A stretch of 64,000 nucleotides of DNA, from assembly GCA_018812925.1 (NCBI GenBank), contig JAHJCU010000005.1, forward strand, positions 196,957-260,956, given 5' to 3'. This document shows, in pieces, positions 1 to 8,104 of the stretch. The notes beneath the pieces are model-generated. The model saw nothing but the letters and a program-made list of their open reading frames with translations. It was not told where the DNA came from and did no database searches. The translations under genes and the position numbers were made by a program. Every line of letters begins with the position of its first letter. Position 1 is the stretch's first letter. Origin of the DNA: Candidatus Omnitrophota bacterium. GTDB lineage: Bacteria > CAIJMQ01.

Positions 1-76
1 AAAACGCAATAGTTTTCCCTGCGTATGTTGGGATAATATATTTTTGGTCTAATTTGATCATCTCTTGTGTATTCAT
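1..76 (-). CDS. argD: Acetylornithine aminotransferase, N-terminus only (cut by window edge)
   Basis: Only the first 25 codons are present. The start at 76 gives a peptide containing ELIxLDxxYIIPTY-like residues (MIKLDQKYIIPTYAGK), which matches the N-terminus of ArgD-type PLP aminotransferases just before the strand that normally follows. ArgD transaminates N-acetylglutamate semialdehyde in arginine synthesis. The gene follows argB by about 110 bases on the same strand, and the argJ-argB-argD order is the usual arginine operon order, which strengthens a call that the short sequence alone would leave weak. The rest lies outside the window. Confidence 0.75.
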   Translation of the reverse strand, partial: MNTQEMIKLDQKYIIPTYAGKTIAF

Positions 77-98
77 TTTTAATACGCCTCGCTATGTT

Positions 99-180
99 CG
101 TAACTGGTAAATCGTAAAGAGTAAAGCGTAATTTTAAATTACTATTTACCAATTACCATTTACCATTTACCATTTACGGG
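99..180. repeat. Long degenerate palindrome, GTAAAT-unit family, copy 1
   Basis: The left arm is a run of imperfect GTAAATCG/GTAAAGCG units and the right arm a run of TTACC-AT/TTTACC units that are the reverse complement of the left. They meet at a short AATTTTAAATT centre. It fills the argB-argD spacer. The same structure recurs at 2696-2770, 27072-27230 and, in part, at 46676-46797. Confidence 0.8.
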
Positions 181-185
181 TTCTT

Positions 186-1067
186 TCATTTTGTTATCTC
201 CGTTCCTACTCCTTTATCGGTAAATACTTCCAGAAGAATGCTATGCGAAATTCTTCCGTCTATTATATGTGTTTTCTTTACTCCGCCCAAAGTCGCTTTC
301 TTGCAAGCGTTTACTTTTGGCATCATGCCGCCTTGAATAATCCCCTTTTTAATAAGTAAATCAATCTCAGATACCGGTATAGTAGAAATAAGCGTTCTTT
401 CATCTTTAATATCTTTCAATATTCCGGGTTGGTTCGTGAGAATTATCATTTTCTCTGCTTTCAAAGCGATGGCAATTTCTGCGGCTACGATATCGGCGTT
501 AATATTAAGCGTCATTCCGTTCTCTGTTACGCCTAATGGAGCGATTACCGGAATAAAACCTTCTCCGTTAGGCAAATTATTTTCGTTATCCAACGCCTTT
601 ATAATCGAAAGATTTATTTCTTCCACTTCTCCCACCCAGCCCAAGTCTTCCCCCTTTGAGGAATTGAGCTTTTTTGCTTTAATTAATTTACCGTCTTTTC
701 CTGAAAGACCTACTGCGTGAGTTCCTGCCTGATTAATCAAACTAACAAGGTCTTTATTTATCTTTCCCAATACCATCTCAACGACTTCTACTGTTTCCTT
801 GTCGGTTTTTCTCATTCCTTCTGAAAATTCCGCTTTTTTACCCAGTCTTTCCAATAAGTTAGTTACCTGCGGCCCTCCTCCGTGAATTAATACCGGCTTT
901 ATGCCGACAAATCTCATCAAAGCCATATCTTGGGCGATATTTTCTTTAACCTCTTCATTTGCTATGAGCTCACCGCCACATTTTATAACGATAACTTTAC
1001 CGTGAAATTGTCTTATATACGGCAATGCCTCTACAAGTATTTTCGCTCTATCAATCGCATTTTTCAT
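186..1067 (-). CDS. argB: N-acetylglutamate kinase
   Basis: ArgB phosphorylates N-acetyl-L-glutamate, the second step of arginine synthesis, and belongs to the amino-acid kinase fold. The 293 residues match the family length. An N-terminal KCGGELI nucleotide-binding loop (usually K-Y/F-GG-N-A-M) lies near residue 29, the substrate loop IHGGGPQV near residue 62, the NINADIVAAEIAIAL segment near 190, and a LTNQPGI loop near 212. The C-terminal GGMMPKVNAC stretch is typical of ArgB. The ATG lies 2 bases after the stop of the small membrane gene, so the two are probably translationally coupled in an argJ-orf-argB-argD transcript. Confidence 0.95.
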   Translation of the reverse strand: MKNAIDRAKILVEALPYIRQFHGKVIVIKCGGELIANEEVKENIAQDMALMRFVGIKPVLIHGGGPQVTNLLERLGKKAEFSEGMRKTDKETVEVVEMVLGKINKDLVSLINQAGTHAVGLSGKDGKLIKAKKLNSSKGEDLGWVGEVEEINLSIIKALDNENNLPNGEGFIPVIAPLGVTENGMTLNINADIVAAEIAIALKAEKMIILTNQPGILKDIKDERTLISTIPVSEIDLLIKKGIIQGGMMPKVNACKKATLGGVKKTHIIDGRISHSILLEVFTDKGVGTEITK

Positions 1068-1069
1068 GG

Positions 1070-1402
1070 TTATTCTTTCCCATTTAATTTACCATCTTTT
1101 TTAAGATTCCCAACCCAAGATAACAAAAACGCTAAAACCAAATAGAAGATTATAGTTATCAATAATCCTGAAATACCATTAGGTGCAACGCCTATTCCTC
1201 CTCTCGAAAAATAGCTACCAAAACCTAAGGAATTTGCCAAACAAGCTGGTATGTAAAAGAACAAAATAACAAATCCCAAAGATCCAGGGAATTCTTGAGA
1301 AGTATTAGAAATTAATAATATAAGAGGAATTCCCAAAAACAATATTAAAAAAGATGTGAATAATCCCTTTCTTAATTTTGTGAACTTAAATATATTTATC
1401 AT
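1070..1402 (-). CDS. Small three-helix membrane protein inside the arginine operon
   Basis: The 110-residue product has about three hydrophobic segments (near residues 13-32, 42-62 and 78-98), a positively charged N-terminus and a lysine-rich C-terminus, so it is probably an inner-membrane protein. I do not recognise the family. The ATG at 1402 overlaps the argJ stop as ATGA, and argB begins 2 bases after its stop, so it is packed between two arginine enzymes and must be co-transcribed and coupled with them. A longer reading from 1456 is possible but would overlap argJ by 58 bases. The position suggests a role linked to arginine or its precursors, but nothing in the sequence proves that. Confidence 0.7.
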   Translation of the reverse strand: MINIFKFTKLRKGLFTSFLILFLGIPLILLISNTSQEFPGSLGFVILFFYIPACLANSLGFGSYFSRGGIGVAPNGISGLLITIIFYLVLAFLLSWVGNLKKDGKLNGKE

Positions 1403-2625
1403 GTCGTATAATGAGCATTTATTTTCACATATTCTTCCGTAAGGTCGCAAGTCCATACCGTGGTTTCTTTATCGCCGTGGTGCAAATCAACTTCAATAAT
1501 TATTGCATTCTCTTTTTTCAAAGAGACGGAAAGTTCCTTTTCATTATAATCAACAAATTTCCCTTTCTCTATCAAAGATGTCCCCTGTAATTTCAATGAT
1601 ATTTTATCGGGGTTAAACTTCACCTTAACCGAACCCACAGCAGAAATTATTCTTCCCCAATTCGGGTCGGCGCCATACATAGCTGTCTTAACCAATGCAG
1701 AATTTGCAACTGCTTTCGCGGCTCTATGCGCATCCTTGTCATTCCAGGCGCCTTTAACTTTTACTTCTATAAGTTTGGTAGCTCCTTCTCCGTCGGAAGC
1801 CATTTTCTTCGCAAGTTCTTCGCATAAAAATGTAAGCGCTTGTGTAAACGCGGGAAAATTTTCACTTTTAGGTTTTATTCTCTCGTTTCTTGCCAAACCG
1901 TTAGCCATTATGAGCACGGTATCATCGGGAGACATACACCCGTCAACCGTTAATCTGTTAAAAGATTTATTAACTGCAATATGCAACGATTCTTTGAGCG
2001 CGTCTTTGGATATGGACGCATCAGTCGTCAAAAATACAAGCATAGTCGCAACGTTGGGACAAATCATTCCCACGCCTTTTGCAATACCGCCGATTTTAAT
2101 CGTCTTGTTGCCTCTTCCCTTTATTCCCGTATCAATAGACAACTCTTTTGGCTTCGTATCTGTTGTCATTATCGCGGAAGCGGCAAGAACTCCGCCGTTG
2201 TAATTTAATTTTTCCACAGCTTCAATTATTCCCTTCTTAACTTTATCCATCGGCATTTTCTTACCTATAATGCCGGTTGATGACACCAAAACTTCTTCTT
2301 TTTTCACTCCCAAATTTTCAGCAGTTAAAGTAGCCATCTCCTCGGCGTCTTTAATCCCTTGTTCTCCGGTAGAAGCATTCGCATTACCGCTATTTACTAT
2401 AACAGCTCTGAAATTATCTCCATTTTTTAGATATTTCAAATCAACAATAACAGCCGCGCCTTTAAATTTATTTGTCGTAAACATCCCGGCGGTTAAAGCA
2501 GGGCCTTCGGAATATATAAGGGCTAAATCTTTTCCGCCCTTGTGTTTAATTCCGCAGGCTACACCCGAGGCTTTAAACCCCAAGGGTGCTGTAACCCCAC
2601 CTTCTATATTTTTAAATTTAAACAT
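1399..2625 (-). CDS. argJ: Bifunctional ornithine acetyltransferase / glutamate N-acetyltransferase
   Basis: ArgJ moves the acetyl group from N-acetylornithine to glutamate, closing the acetyl cycle of arginine synthesis. The self-cleavage site is visible as NVATMLVFLTTDA near residue 190 of the 408-residue product; cleavage before the Thr makes the nucleophile of the beta chain. Other family marks are the GMFTTN motif, the NSGNANA motif, the KxAxxGADPNWGRI motif and the C-terminal NAHYTT ending, which is intact. I chose the ATG at 2625 (MFKFKNIEGG) over an in-frame upstream start at 2670, because family members begin just before the GGV-TAPxGF motif and a -10-like box lies 10 nt upstream of 2625. 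Confidence 0.96.
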   Translation of the reverse strand: MFKFKNIEGGVTAPLGFKASGVACGIKHKGGKDLALIYSEGPALTAGMFTTNKFKGAAVIVDLKYLKNGDNFRAVIVNSGNANASTGEQGIKDAEEMATLTAENLGVKKEEVLVSSTGIIGKKMPMDKVKKGIIEAVEKLNYNGGVLAASAIMTTDTKPKELSIDTGIKGRGNKTIKIGGIAKGVGMICPNVATMLVFLTTDASISKDALKESLHIAVNKSFNRLTVDGCMSPDDTVLIMANGLARNERIKPKSENFPAFTQALTFLCEELAKKMASDGEGATKLIEVKVKGAWNDKDAHRAAKAVANSALVKTAMYGADPNWGRIISAVGSVKVKFNPDKISLKLQGTSLIEKGKFVDYNEKELSVSLKKENAIIIEVDLHHGDKETTVWTCDLTEEYVKINAHYTT

Positions 2626-2635
2626 ATATTTAACT

Positions 2636-2641
2636 ATTATA
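2636..2641 (-). promoter_or_regulatory. Putative -10 box of argJ
   Basis: A perfect TATAAT on the minus strand ends 10 nt before the argJ ATG. The -35 region is weak, and there is no Shine-Dalgarno sequence, so a leaderless or very short-leader transcript is likely. Confidence 0.45.
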
Positions 2642-2695
2642 CGGTTAGGGCTACCTGCTTTGACGAGCAATGTGAGGCAGGCGATACCCGCTTTT

Positions 2696-2770
2696 TCGTA
2701 ACTGGTAATCCGTAAATCGTAAAGCGTAATTTTGAAATTACTAATTACCGATTACCATTTACAATTTACG
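2696..2770. repeat. Long degenerate palindrome, GTAAAT-unit family, copy 2
   Basis: CGTAACTGGTAATCCGTAAA on the left and TTACCATTTACAATTTACG on the right are reverse complements around a TTTTGAAATTA centre. It sits in the divergent argJ/folD spacer and resembles the copy at 99-180 closely. Confidence 0.8.
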
Positions 2771-2815
2771 CAATGCAATTCGTCACCGTTATCCTTTATC
2801 ATTATGTTTCTACAA

Positions 2816-2824
2816 TGCTATAAT
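2816..2824 (+). promoter_or_regulatory. Extended -10 promoter of folD
   Basis: TGCTATAAT gives a TGn extension plus a consensus -10. It lies 35 nt before the preferred folD start. The -35 region is poor, as expected for extended -10 promoters. Confidence 0.5.
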
Positions 2825-2859
2825 AACACTTATTTTTGAAATATTAAATGGAGAATATT

Positions 2860-3717
2860 ATGGAAGCGAAACTTATAGACGGCAAGGATATAGCCACAAA
2901 AATTAAAGAGGAACTAATACCTGAGCTGAAGGATATAAAAGCCAAAGGAATAATTCCCCGGCTTGAAGCGGTTATTGTGGGTGAGAATCAAGGGGCTAAG
3001 ATATATGCAGGAAATCAGGACAAAGCGTGCAAGGAATTGAGTATTTCCTACAAACTCAATGAACTTCCTGAATCTACTTCACAAGACCAATTGATAGGTT
3101 TCATACAACAACTGAATGAAAATCCCAAAGTAACAGGGATTATATTACTGATGCCTGTGCCTTCCCATATAAATGCGCGGGAAGTTCAGATGAAGATTTG
3201 TCCTTCCAAAGATGTTGAGGGGATACATCCTTTCAATATTGGAAAACTTGTCTATGGCGAAGCGGTTATTGCTCCCTGTACTGCGCTTGCGGTTATGGAG
3301 CTCTTAAAAAGTACAAATGTTTGCCTAAAAGGTAAAGAAGTTGTAATAGTAGGACATTCGGAGATTATCGGCAAACCTTTAACTCTTCTTTTGCTTCAAT
3401 CCCGATTAGAATCTCCAACACCTACAATATGCCATATTGCCACTAAGGATTTGGCTTTTCATATAAAAAGAGCGGATATTCTTATCGTTGCGGTCGGTAA
3501 AGTAGGTCTAATAACAGGCGATATGCTCAAAGAAGGGGCTATCGTTATTGATGTGGGAATAAACAAAGTCGATGACAAAATAGTCGGTGATGTCGTTTTT
3601 GATGAAGCAGTAAAAAAAGCATCTTTTATAACTCCTGTTCCCGGTGGAGTTGGTCCTGTAACAACTGCAATGCTTCTAAAAAATACAGTGGAAGCGGCGA
3701 AGAATATCGGGAAATAG
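2860..3717 (+). CDS. folD: FolD-family methylenetetrahydrofolate dehydrogenase with substituted catalytic residues
   Basis: FolD normally oxidises 5,10-methylene-THF to methenyl-THF and hydrolyses that to formyl-THF. The 285-residue product aligns along its whole length with the family: IDGK start, PESTSQ segment, GKP in GHSEIIGKP, IVAVGKVG, VIDVGIN and the PVPGGVGPVT signature. The active site differs. In the YVxxKxK motif the tyrosine is kept, but the lysine four residues later is Gln (YAGNQDK). The usual VQLPLP is LLMPVP, so the Gln is lost. KDVDG is KDVEG. In human MTHFD1 these sites are Lys56, Gln100 and Asp125, tied to cyclohydrolase chemistry and folate binding. I start at 2860 because GGAG lies 6 nt upstream; an in-frame ATG at 2848 would put that site inside the gene. 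Confidence 0.9.
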   Translation: MEAKLIDGKDIATKIKEELIPELKDIKAKGIIPRLEAVIVGENQGAKIYAGNQDKACKELSISYKLNELPESTSQDQLIGFIQQLNENPKVTGIILLMPVPSHINAREVQMKICPSKDVEGIHPFNIGKLVYGEAVIAPCTALAVMELLKSTNVCLKGKEVVIVGHSEIIGKPLTLLLLQSRLESPTPTICHIATKDLAFHIKRADILIVAVGKVGLITGDMLKEGAIVIDVGINKVDDKIVGDVVFDEAVKKASFITPVPGGVGPVTTAMLLKNTVEAAKNIGK

Positions 3718-3897
3718 CTCAATCGTTTCCCAATGTGTAATATCCTCGCCCCATAAGTGTTCCCTCTTTTCCTTAGCAGCATTTCTGTATTTAAAATAGC
3801 GTTTGTAAATTTGATTATTTTAGAAGATAATTCAAAGGATTTAACAGGCAATACGTCTAACCAAGTGAAAATGCTAAATTACTTCAAGGAGTGATTA

Positions 3898-4461
3898 GTG
3901 GAAAAAGAGCAAGATATAATACTGGTTCAGAAAGCGAAAGAAGGCGATAAAGATGCATTTTGCGAATTAGTGAAAAAATATAAAAGACAAGTTTATTTCG
4001 TCGCTTATAGAATGACTAATAATCACTTTGAAGCCGACGACCTTTCACAAGAGGCTTTTGTCAAAGCATATGAATCTATAGGTAACTTCAAAGAAAAATC
4101 TGCTTTTTCTACATGGATATACAGAATAATTACTAATATGACAATTGACTATATTAGGAAAAACAGAACAAAACAAGTATTTGAATTAGATGAAAATATA
4201 TCTATAAAAAATAGCTATTACATCAATAATCCGATAGAAGAACGTGAATTACATAAAGAAATAAAGAAAGCTATAGGGTCTTTGCCATTAGAGCAAAGAG
4301 CAGTAGTGGAATTATCTATACTTGAGGGGTTAACTCATAAAAAAATAGCAGAAATTTTAGATTGTCCTGAGAAGACAGTATCCTGGCGTTTATTTCAAGC
4401 AAGAAATAAACTTAAGGAAAAGTTAGAGATATATAGGGAGGTGAACAGAAATGAATTGTGA
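3898..4461 (+). CDS. ECF (group 4) RNA polymerase sigma factor
   Basis: The 187-residue product has the two sigma domains of extracytoplasmic-function factors. Region 2 covers about residues 22-92, with ADDLSQEAFVKAY (2.2), FSTWIYRIITNMTIDYIRK (2.3-2.4). Region 4 covers about residues 123-180, with LPLEQRAVVELSILEGLTHKKIAE and a C-terminal helix-turn-helix ending in LFQARNKLKEKL. It starts with GTG at 3898, preceded by AAGGAG at a good distance. Its last 11 bases overlap the anti-sigma gene, so the pair should be made together. It probably directs transcription of the exported-protein genes that follow, but I could not find a convincing ECF-type promoter in the 180-base leader. Confidence 0.95.
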   Translation: MEKEQDIILVQKAKEGDKDAFCELVKKYKRQVYFVAYRMTNNHFEADDLSQEAFVKAYESIGNFKEKSAFSTWIYRIITNMTIDYIRKNRTKQVFELDENISIKNSYYINNPIEERELHKEIKKAIGSLPLEQRAVVELSILEGLTHKKIAEILDCPEKTVSWRLFQARNKLKEKLEIYREVNRNEL

Positions 4462-5425
4462 AGAAGTTAAAAAGATATTATCGGATTATCTGGCTGATTC
4501 ATTAAATTCGGATTATAACAACGAAATCAAAGGACATCTTGATGAGTGCAAAGAATGTACAGATTGTTTTAGAGCTTTAGTCGAAACAGACAATATAGTA
4601 AAACTTATTGCTAATGAGGAACCTTCCGAAGAATACTGGGACAACTATTTGCCAAAATTTAAAAGTAAGTTAGGTAAAGATTCAACTCCGAAACTATCTG
4701 AAAATAGAAGTCCGTTTCATCTCTTTACACCTAAATTTTCATTTGTTTTTAATGGAGTTTTACTAGCATTTCTGATTCTCTTAGGTGCTCTTCTTTACAG
4801 AAATAATCAACAGACGAAATTGTTGCAGATTGCTCTATTAGAAAAACAAGCGGAGACAATACATCCTAAAACTACGACAGAATTTATTATGCCTGTAGTA
4901 TCAAGGCAAGCGATTCATGAAGATACTATGAAGAATACCAAGCTCTTTCAAGAAATAAGTGATATGTTCCCCAAAACGATTCAGTGGGTAGTTGCAAGTG
5001 ATGGGCAAATTGAGTTGGGGCTTAGTAAAAACACATTGGCATCGAAAGCAATTACAGAAGAATCACAACCGATATTTCTGAAATTTAATATTATGAGAAC
5101 TGCTGAGACCCCGGAGCTTGTTTCTTCTGCAAGCATGATGGTGTTAAATGGTAATGAAGTTAATGCTAAGTTATGGGGAGTATCAGAAACAGACTATACA
5201 ACTTATAGATATCATTGTTTACCTTTATTAAGAACAGACGGAAAAATTGATGTTCGCATCAGGGTATCTCTCGATAATACCAGCTTAGAAACCGAGCTTA
5301 CTGCAAATGAAGGGGACAATGTAGAAGTAGGCAGATTAAGAAAAGCAGACGCAGAATATTCTATTTATCTCAACGTTGTTTCTAAAGGTATTGATATTGT
5401 TAAAACTGAGGATATGGGGATATGA
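4451..5425 (+). CDS. Membrane anti-sigma factor with zinc (ZAS) domain
   Basis: The N-terminus carries the zinc-binding anti-sigma motif: Cys3 and the H-x3-C-x2-C set His29, Cys33, Cys36, which hold the cognate sigma factor in the cytoplasm. One membrane helix follows at about 97-116, then a roughly 200-residue domain that should face the periplasm. That outer part is beta-rich by eye and ends with a GxIDVRIRVSLDN-type strand region; I do not recognise it, but its place makes it the likely sensor. The total length (324) is longer than simple ZAS proteins. GGAGG precedes the ATG within the sigma gene. Its TGA overlaps the next ATG as ATGA. Confidence 0.9.
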   Translation: MNCEEVKKILSDYLADSLNSDYNNEIKGHLDECKECTDCFRALVETDNIVKLIANEEPSEEYWDNYLPKFKSKLGKDSTPKLSENRSPFHLFTPKFSFVFNGVLLAFLILLGALLYRNNQQTKLLQIALLEKQAETIHPKTTTEFIMPVVSRQAIHEDTMKNTKLFQEISDMFPKTIQWVVASDGQIELGLSKNTLASKAITEESQPIFLKFNIMRTAETPELVSSASMMVLNGNEVNAKLWGVSETDYTTYRYHCLPLLRTDGKIDVRIRVSLDNTSLETELTANEGDNVEVGRLRKADAEYSIYLNVVSKGIDIVKTEDMGI

Positions 5426-6975
5426 AACGACTGATTTTCATAGTTATATTGCTTTTTGCTGTCGTAAAAGTTGAGGCCTCTATTTCATTGTCTGTGAAGG
5501 AATCCGACCGCAACTTTTTTTCAAAAGAGCAAATTGAATGCACTCTATTTATTTGTAACGATACATTAGAGGCTAATAATATAATTGTTAAATGGAAAAC
5601 TTCTGTTTTTTCAGCTGTAATTCAGGAAGGTGAAGAAAAAATAGAGTTAGGAGAACTTGAAGGTAAAGCTGTTCAAATTACTCTGGAAATGCCGGAAGTA
5701 AAACATCGTTCTCCTTTTGTTTTGAAGGTGCAGATAATCTGTGATGAAAAATTAGAAGTAGAAAAACAATGGGATTATTCCGTTTTTCCGGAAAATATAT
5801 CAGATACAATCAAAAACATTCTCAAGAATAAAGAAATAGGGGTTTTTGATTCTCCAGGGAAAATAAAACAAATATTTAATGAATATGAAATTCCTTTTAC
5901 TTCATTAACCAATCAGTTAAGCACCCAAACTTTTGAAGGGGATTTAATTATTATCGGTCCGGAAGAAAATGCAAGACAGCTAATAAATATTCTCCCTATT
6001 CTTAAAGATAAAACAACAGAAGGGATTTCAGTTATATCTTTTCAGAAGGAATGGGACATAGAAGACCAGTTTCTTATTTCTCTAACAAACATTTCAACCC
6101 AACCATTAGAGATAAAAAAGATAGAAATTCTTTCACCGGATCACCCCGTTTTTACAGAGCTTAATGAAAATGATTTGAGTAATTGGCGAGAAGATGAGGT
6201 GGTAACTAATTTCCCTCTAATAAAACCTATTAAAGGGAATTTTAGGATTTTGGCAGAAGCAGAGTTCTCAACTTCTGCTTTGTCGGAAGTTATTTTAGGA
6301 GAAGGTAAATTCATATTCTGTCAATTACAGGTAATTGATAAATTCCAGTCAGAGCCAATAGCTCAAACTCTCTTTGCAAACCTCATTAGATATGCTCTCA
6401 TTAAACAAGAACCTCTGCAATCGGCAGTCATTTATGGCAATCCGGAAACAGGGATTATGGAAATTCTAAATTCTCTAAGTGTTGCAAAAGATACTACTGG
6501 AGATTCAAATTTCGTAATAGCGTGTATTGATGAGGATTCAGAGGAATTTATTAAAAAACTTCAAACACAAGCCTCTTCACATATAAAAGAGATTACTAAG
6601 AATGGCGGGTTAATTCTTATATTTGCAACTTTCCCGGATGCTGTTGTTCTTCTTGGAATTAAAGAAGACATTAAACGCATGAAAATTGCTCCGTTGGGAC
6701 AACAGAGGATATATTATCGTCATGAAGAGATTATTGCTTTAGATAATAGTAGTCCCTTATTGTGGGGGATTAGTGAGGACGAAAGCAACTTGTTAATGAA
6801 AAGAGGAAAGATGTTTAAACTTCAATTTGGAAATGCAGATGTAGTTATTTGCCAATCTCTATTTAATGAAGTTGACCCTGTAAGTATAAGAACAATGTCT
6901 CAACTAATTACAAATTTTGGAATAAAAATAGAAAAGGATGTAGTCAATGAAAATGGGGAAGCAAATATTGAATAA
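5422..6975 (+). CDS. Exported protein with two amidotransferase-fold-like modules
   Basis: A signal peptide covers about residues 1-19 (cleavage near VEA-S). Residues 20-125 look like an Ig-type beta domain. Two alpha/beta segments follow. The first (about 138-330) has a DLIIIGPE strand-turn and ends with GKFIFCQLQVIDKF...LFANLIRYAL, a pattern I know from the catalytically dead class I glutamine-amidotransferase-like domains at the end of large secreted glycosidases. The second (about 335-505) repeats the layout less clearly and also ends near QLITNFG. No catalytic Cys nucleophile elbow is evident, so a binding role is more likely than catalysis. The ATGA overlap with the anti-sigma gene places it firmly in this operon. 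The exact function is unknown. Confidence 0.7.
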   Translation: MKRLIFIVILLFAVVKVEASISLSVKESDRNFFSKEQIECTLFICNDTLEANNIIVKWKTSVFSAVIQEGEEKIELGELEGKAVQITLEMPEVKHRSPFVLKVQIICDEKLEVEKQWDYSVFPENISDTIKNILKNKEIGVFDSPGKIKQIFNEYEIPFTSLTNQLSTQTFEGDLIIIGPEENARQLINILPILKDKTTEGISVISFQKEWDIEDQFLISLTNISTQPLEIKKIEILSPDHPVFTELNENDLSNWREDEVVTNFPLIKPIKGNFRILAEAEFSTSALSEVILGEGKFIFCQLQVIDKFQSEPIAQTLFANLIRYALIKQEPLQSAVIYGNPETGIMEILNSLSVAKDTTGDSNFVIACIDEDSEEFIKKLQTQASSHIKEITKNGGLILIFATFPDAVVLLGIKEDIKRMKIAPLGQQRIYYRHEEIIALDNSSPLLWGISEDESNLLMKRGKMFKLQFGNADVVICQSLFNEVDPVSIRTMSQLITNFGIKIEKDVVNENGEANIE

Positions 6976-7012
6976 TCACTCGATTTATTCGGGTAAAAAG
7001 GAGGGTAGGCGT

Positions 7013-8089
7013 ATGAAAAATAGGATAGGTAAAAATGCAGTGATGTTAGCGCTACTATTCGTTTGCTTTGTTTCTCTTGCAGGATTCACTTATGCAGAGC
7101 AATTAACTGTGGCGATTCTTAACTTTGATACAAAAGAGGTAAAAGAACTTACAGCCCAAGATAAAAGTATTGGTATTTTGGGTGCAAAAATAGCTGATTT
7201 GTTAGCCGTGGAACTTTCTATTGATCCCAACATCAGCTTGGTAGAAAGAGATAAATTAGGTAATATCCTTGAGGAAATGGGGTTAGGCAGAACAGGTATA
7301 TTAGATGCAGAGCAAGCATCAAAGATTGGACAGATGACAGGGGCTCAAATTTTAGTTACCGGCCGTGCATTTACGTTAGAAAGAGAGTTGGTAATAATTG
7401 CCAAAATTGTAGGGACAGAAACAAGCAAGGTCCAGGTAGTATTGGACAAAGGGAACTTATCTGAAGACCTGACTGCTATAGCAAAGAGATTGTCCCAGAA
7501 AGTAGCTTTGGTAATTCTTGAAAAAGGTTCTACTATGATAGCTAAAGAACCCAAGAAAGAGGAAGATAAGATACAAGAGCTTAAGGATAAAATAAATAAC
7601 AAAGATAAACCTAAAGTATTAGTAGCTATCTCTGAAAGACATGTTACTGGCGGAGCTATTGATCCCGCGGCAGAACAAGAGTTTACTTATATTTTGAATG
7701 AATGCGATTTTATAGTAGCAAGTAAAAAAGGACTTGATTTAAGTGGTTGGGCAAAAGAATATCTTAAAGATGCAAATCTTAATATGCCTGTAAATATTGA
7801 TGCAAATGTAATTATTGTTGGTGAGGCATTTAGCGAATTTGGAGCTCGGACAGGCAATTTGATTTCCTGTAAAGCACGAGTTGAAATTAAAGCTATTCAA
7901 GTTCGCGATAAGGAAACCCATGAAATCTTACAGACTCCTCAACTTTTAGCTATTGACAGGGAAACTAATACTGCGGTGGATTTATCCGAACAAATTACTG
8001 CTAAAACGGCAATCCAAGAAGCTACCGCTAATATCGCTTATCGCATGATTCCAAAAATTGTAGAGAGGTGGAATAACAAAAATAATTAA
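7013..8089 (+). CDS. Exported CsgG-like protein
   Basis: A clear signal peptide (residues 1-28, ending TYA-E) leads to a CsgG/FlgO-type domain at about 30-170. Its marks are the VAILNFD strand, the IADLLAVELS helix, SLVERDKLGNILEEMGLGRTG, and ASKIGQMTGAQILVTG. A lysine-rich linker near 180-197 joins a second alpha/beta domain (about 198-355) that includes ANVIIVGEAFSEFG and a final AIQEATANIAYRM helix, as in CsgG relatives. CsgG forms a curli export pore, but many relatives are periplasmic proteins of unknown role and no lipobox Cys is present here. I start at 7013, where GGAGGG lies upstream; a reading from 6947 would overlap the previous gene and have no site. Confidence 0.8.
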   Translation: MKNRIGKNAVMLALLFVCFVSLAGFTYAEQLTVAILNFDTKEVKELTAQDKSIGILGAKIADLLAVELSIDPNISLVERDKLGNILEEMGLGRTGILDAEQASKIGQMTGAQILVTGRAFTLERELVIIAKIVGTETSKVQVVLDKGNLSEDLTAIAKRLSQKVALVILEKGSTMIAKEPKKEEDKIQELKDKINNKDKPKVLVAISERHVTGGAIDPAAEQEFTYILNECDFIVASKKGLDLSGWAKEYLKDANLNMPVNIDANVIIVGEAFSEFGARTGNLISCKARVEIKAIQVRDKETHEILQTPQLLAIDRETNTAVDLSEQITAKTAIQEATANIAYRMIPKIVERWNNKNN

Positions 8090-8104
8090 ATGTAAGAACT
8101 AATA

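Noticed and set aside
99..180. Possible CRISPR array from repeated TTTACCATTTACC units
   Set aside because: Units are too short, have no unique spacers, form a palindrome, and no cas genes are present.
1736..2203. 155-residue plus-strand frame inside argJ
   Set aside because: Antisense shadow of argJ; no ribosome site, no recognisable product.
3718..3897. ECF-type autoregulatory promoter before the sigma gene (TTTAACA...GTCTAA)
   Set aside because: The two blocks are only 8-9 bases apart, too close for a -35/-10 pair of this class.
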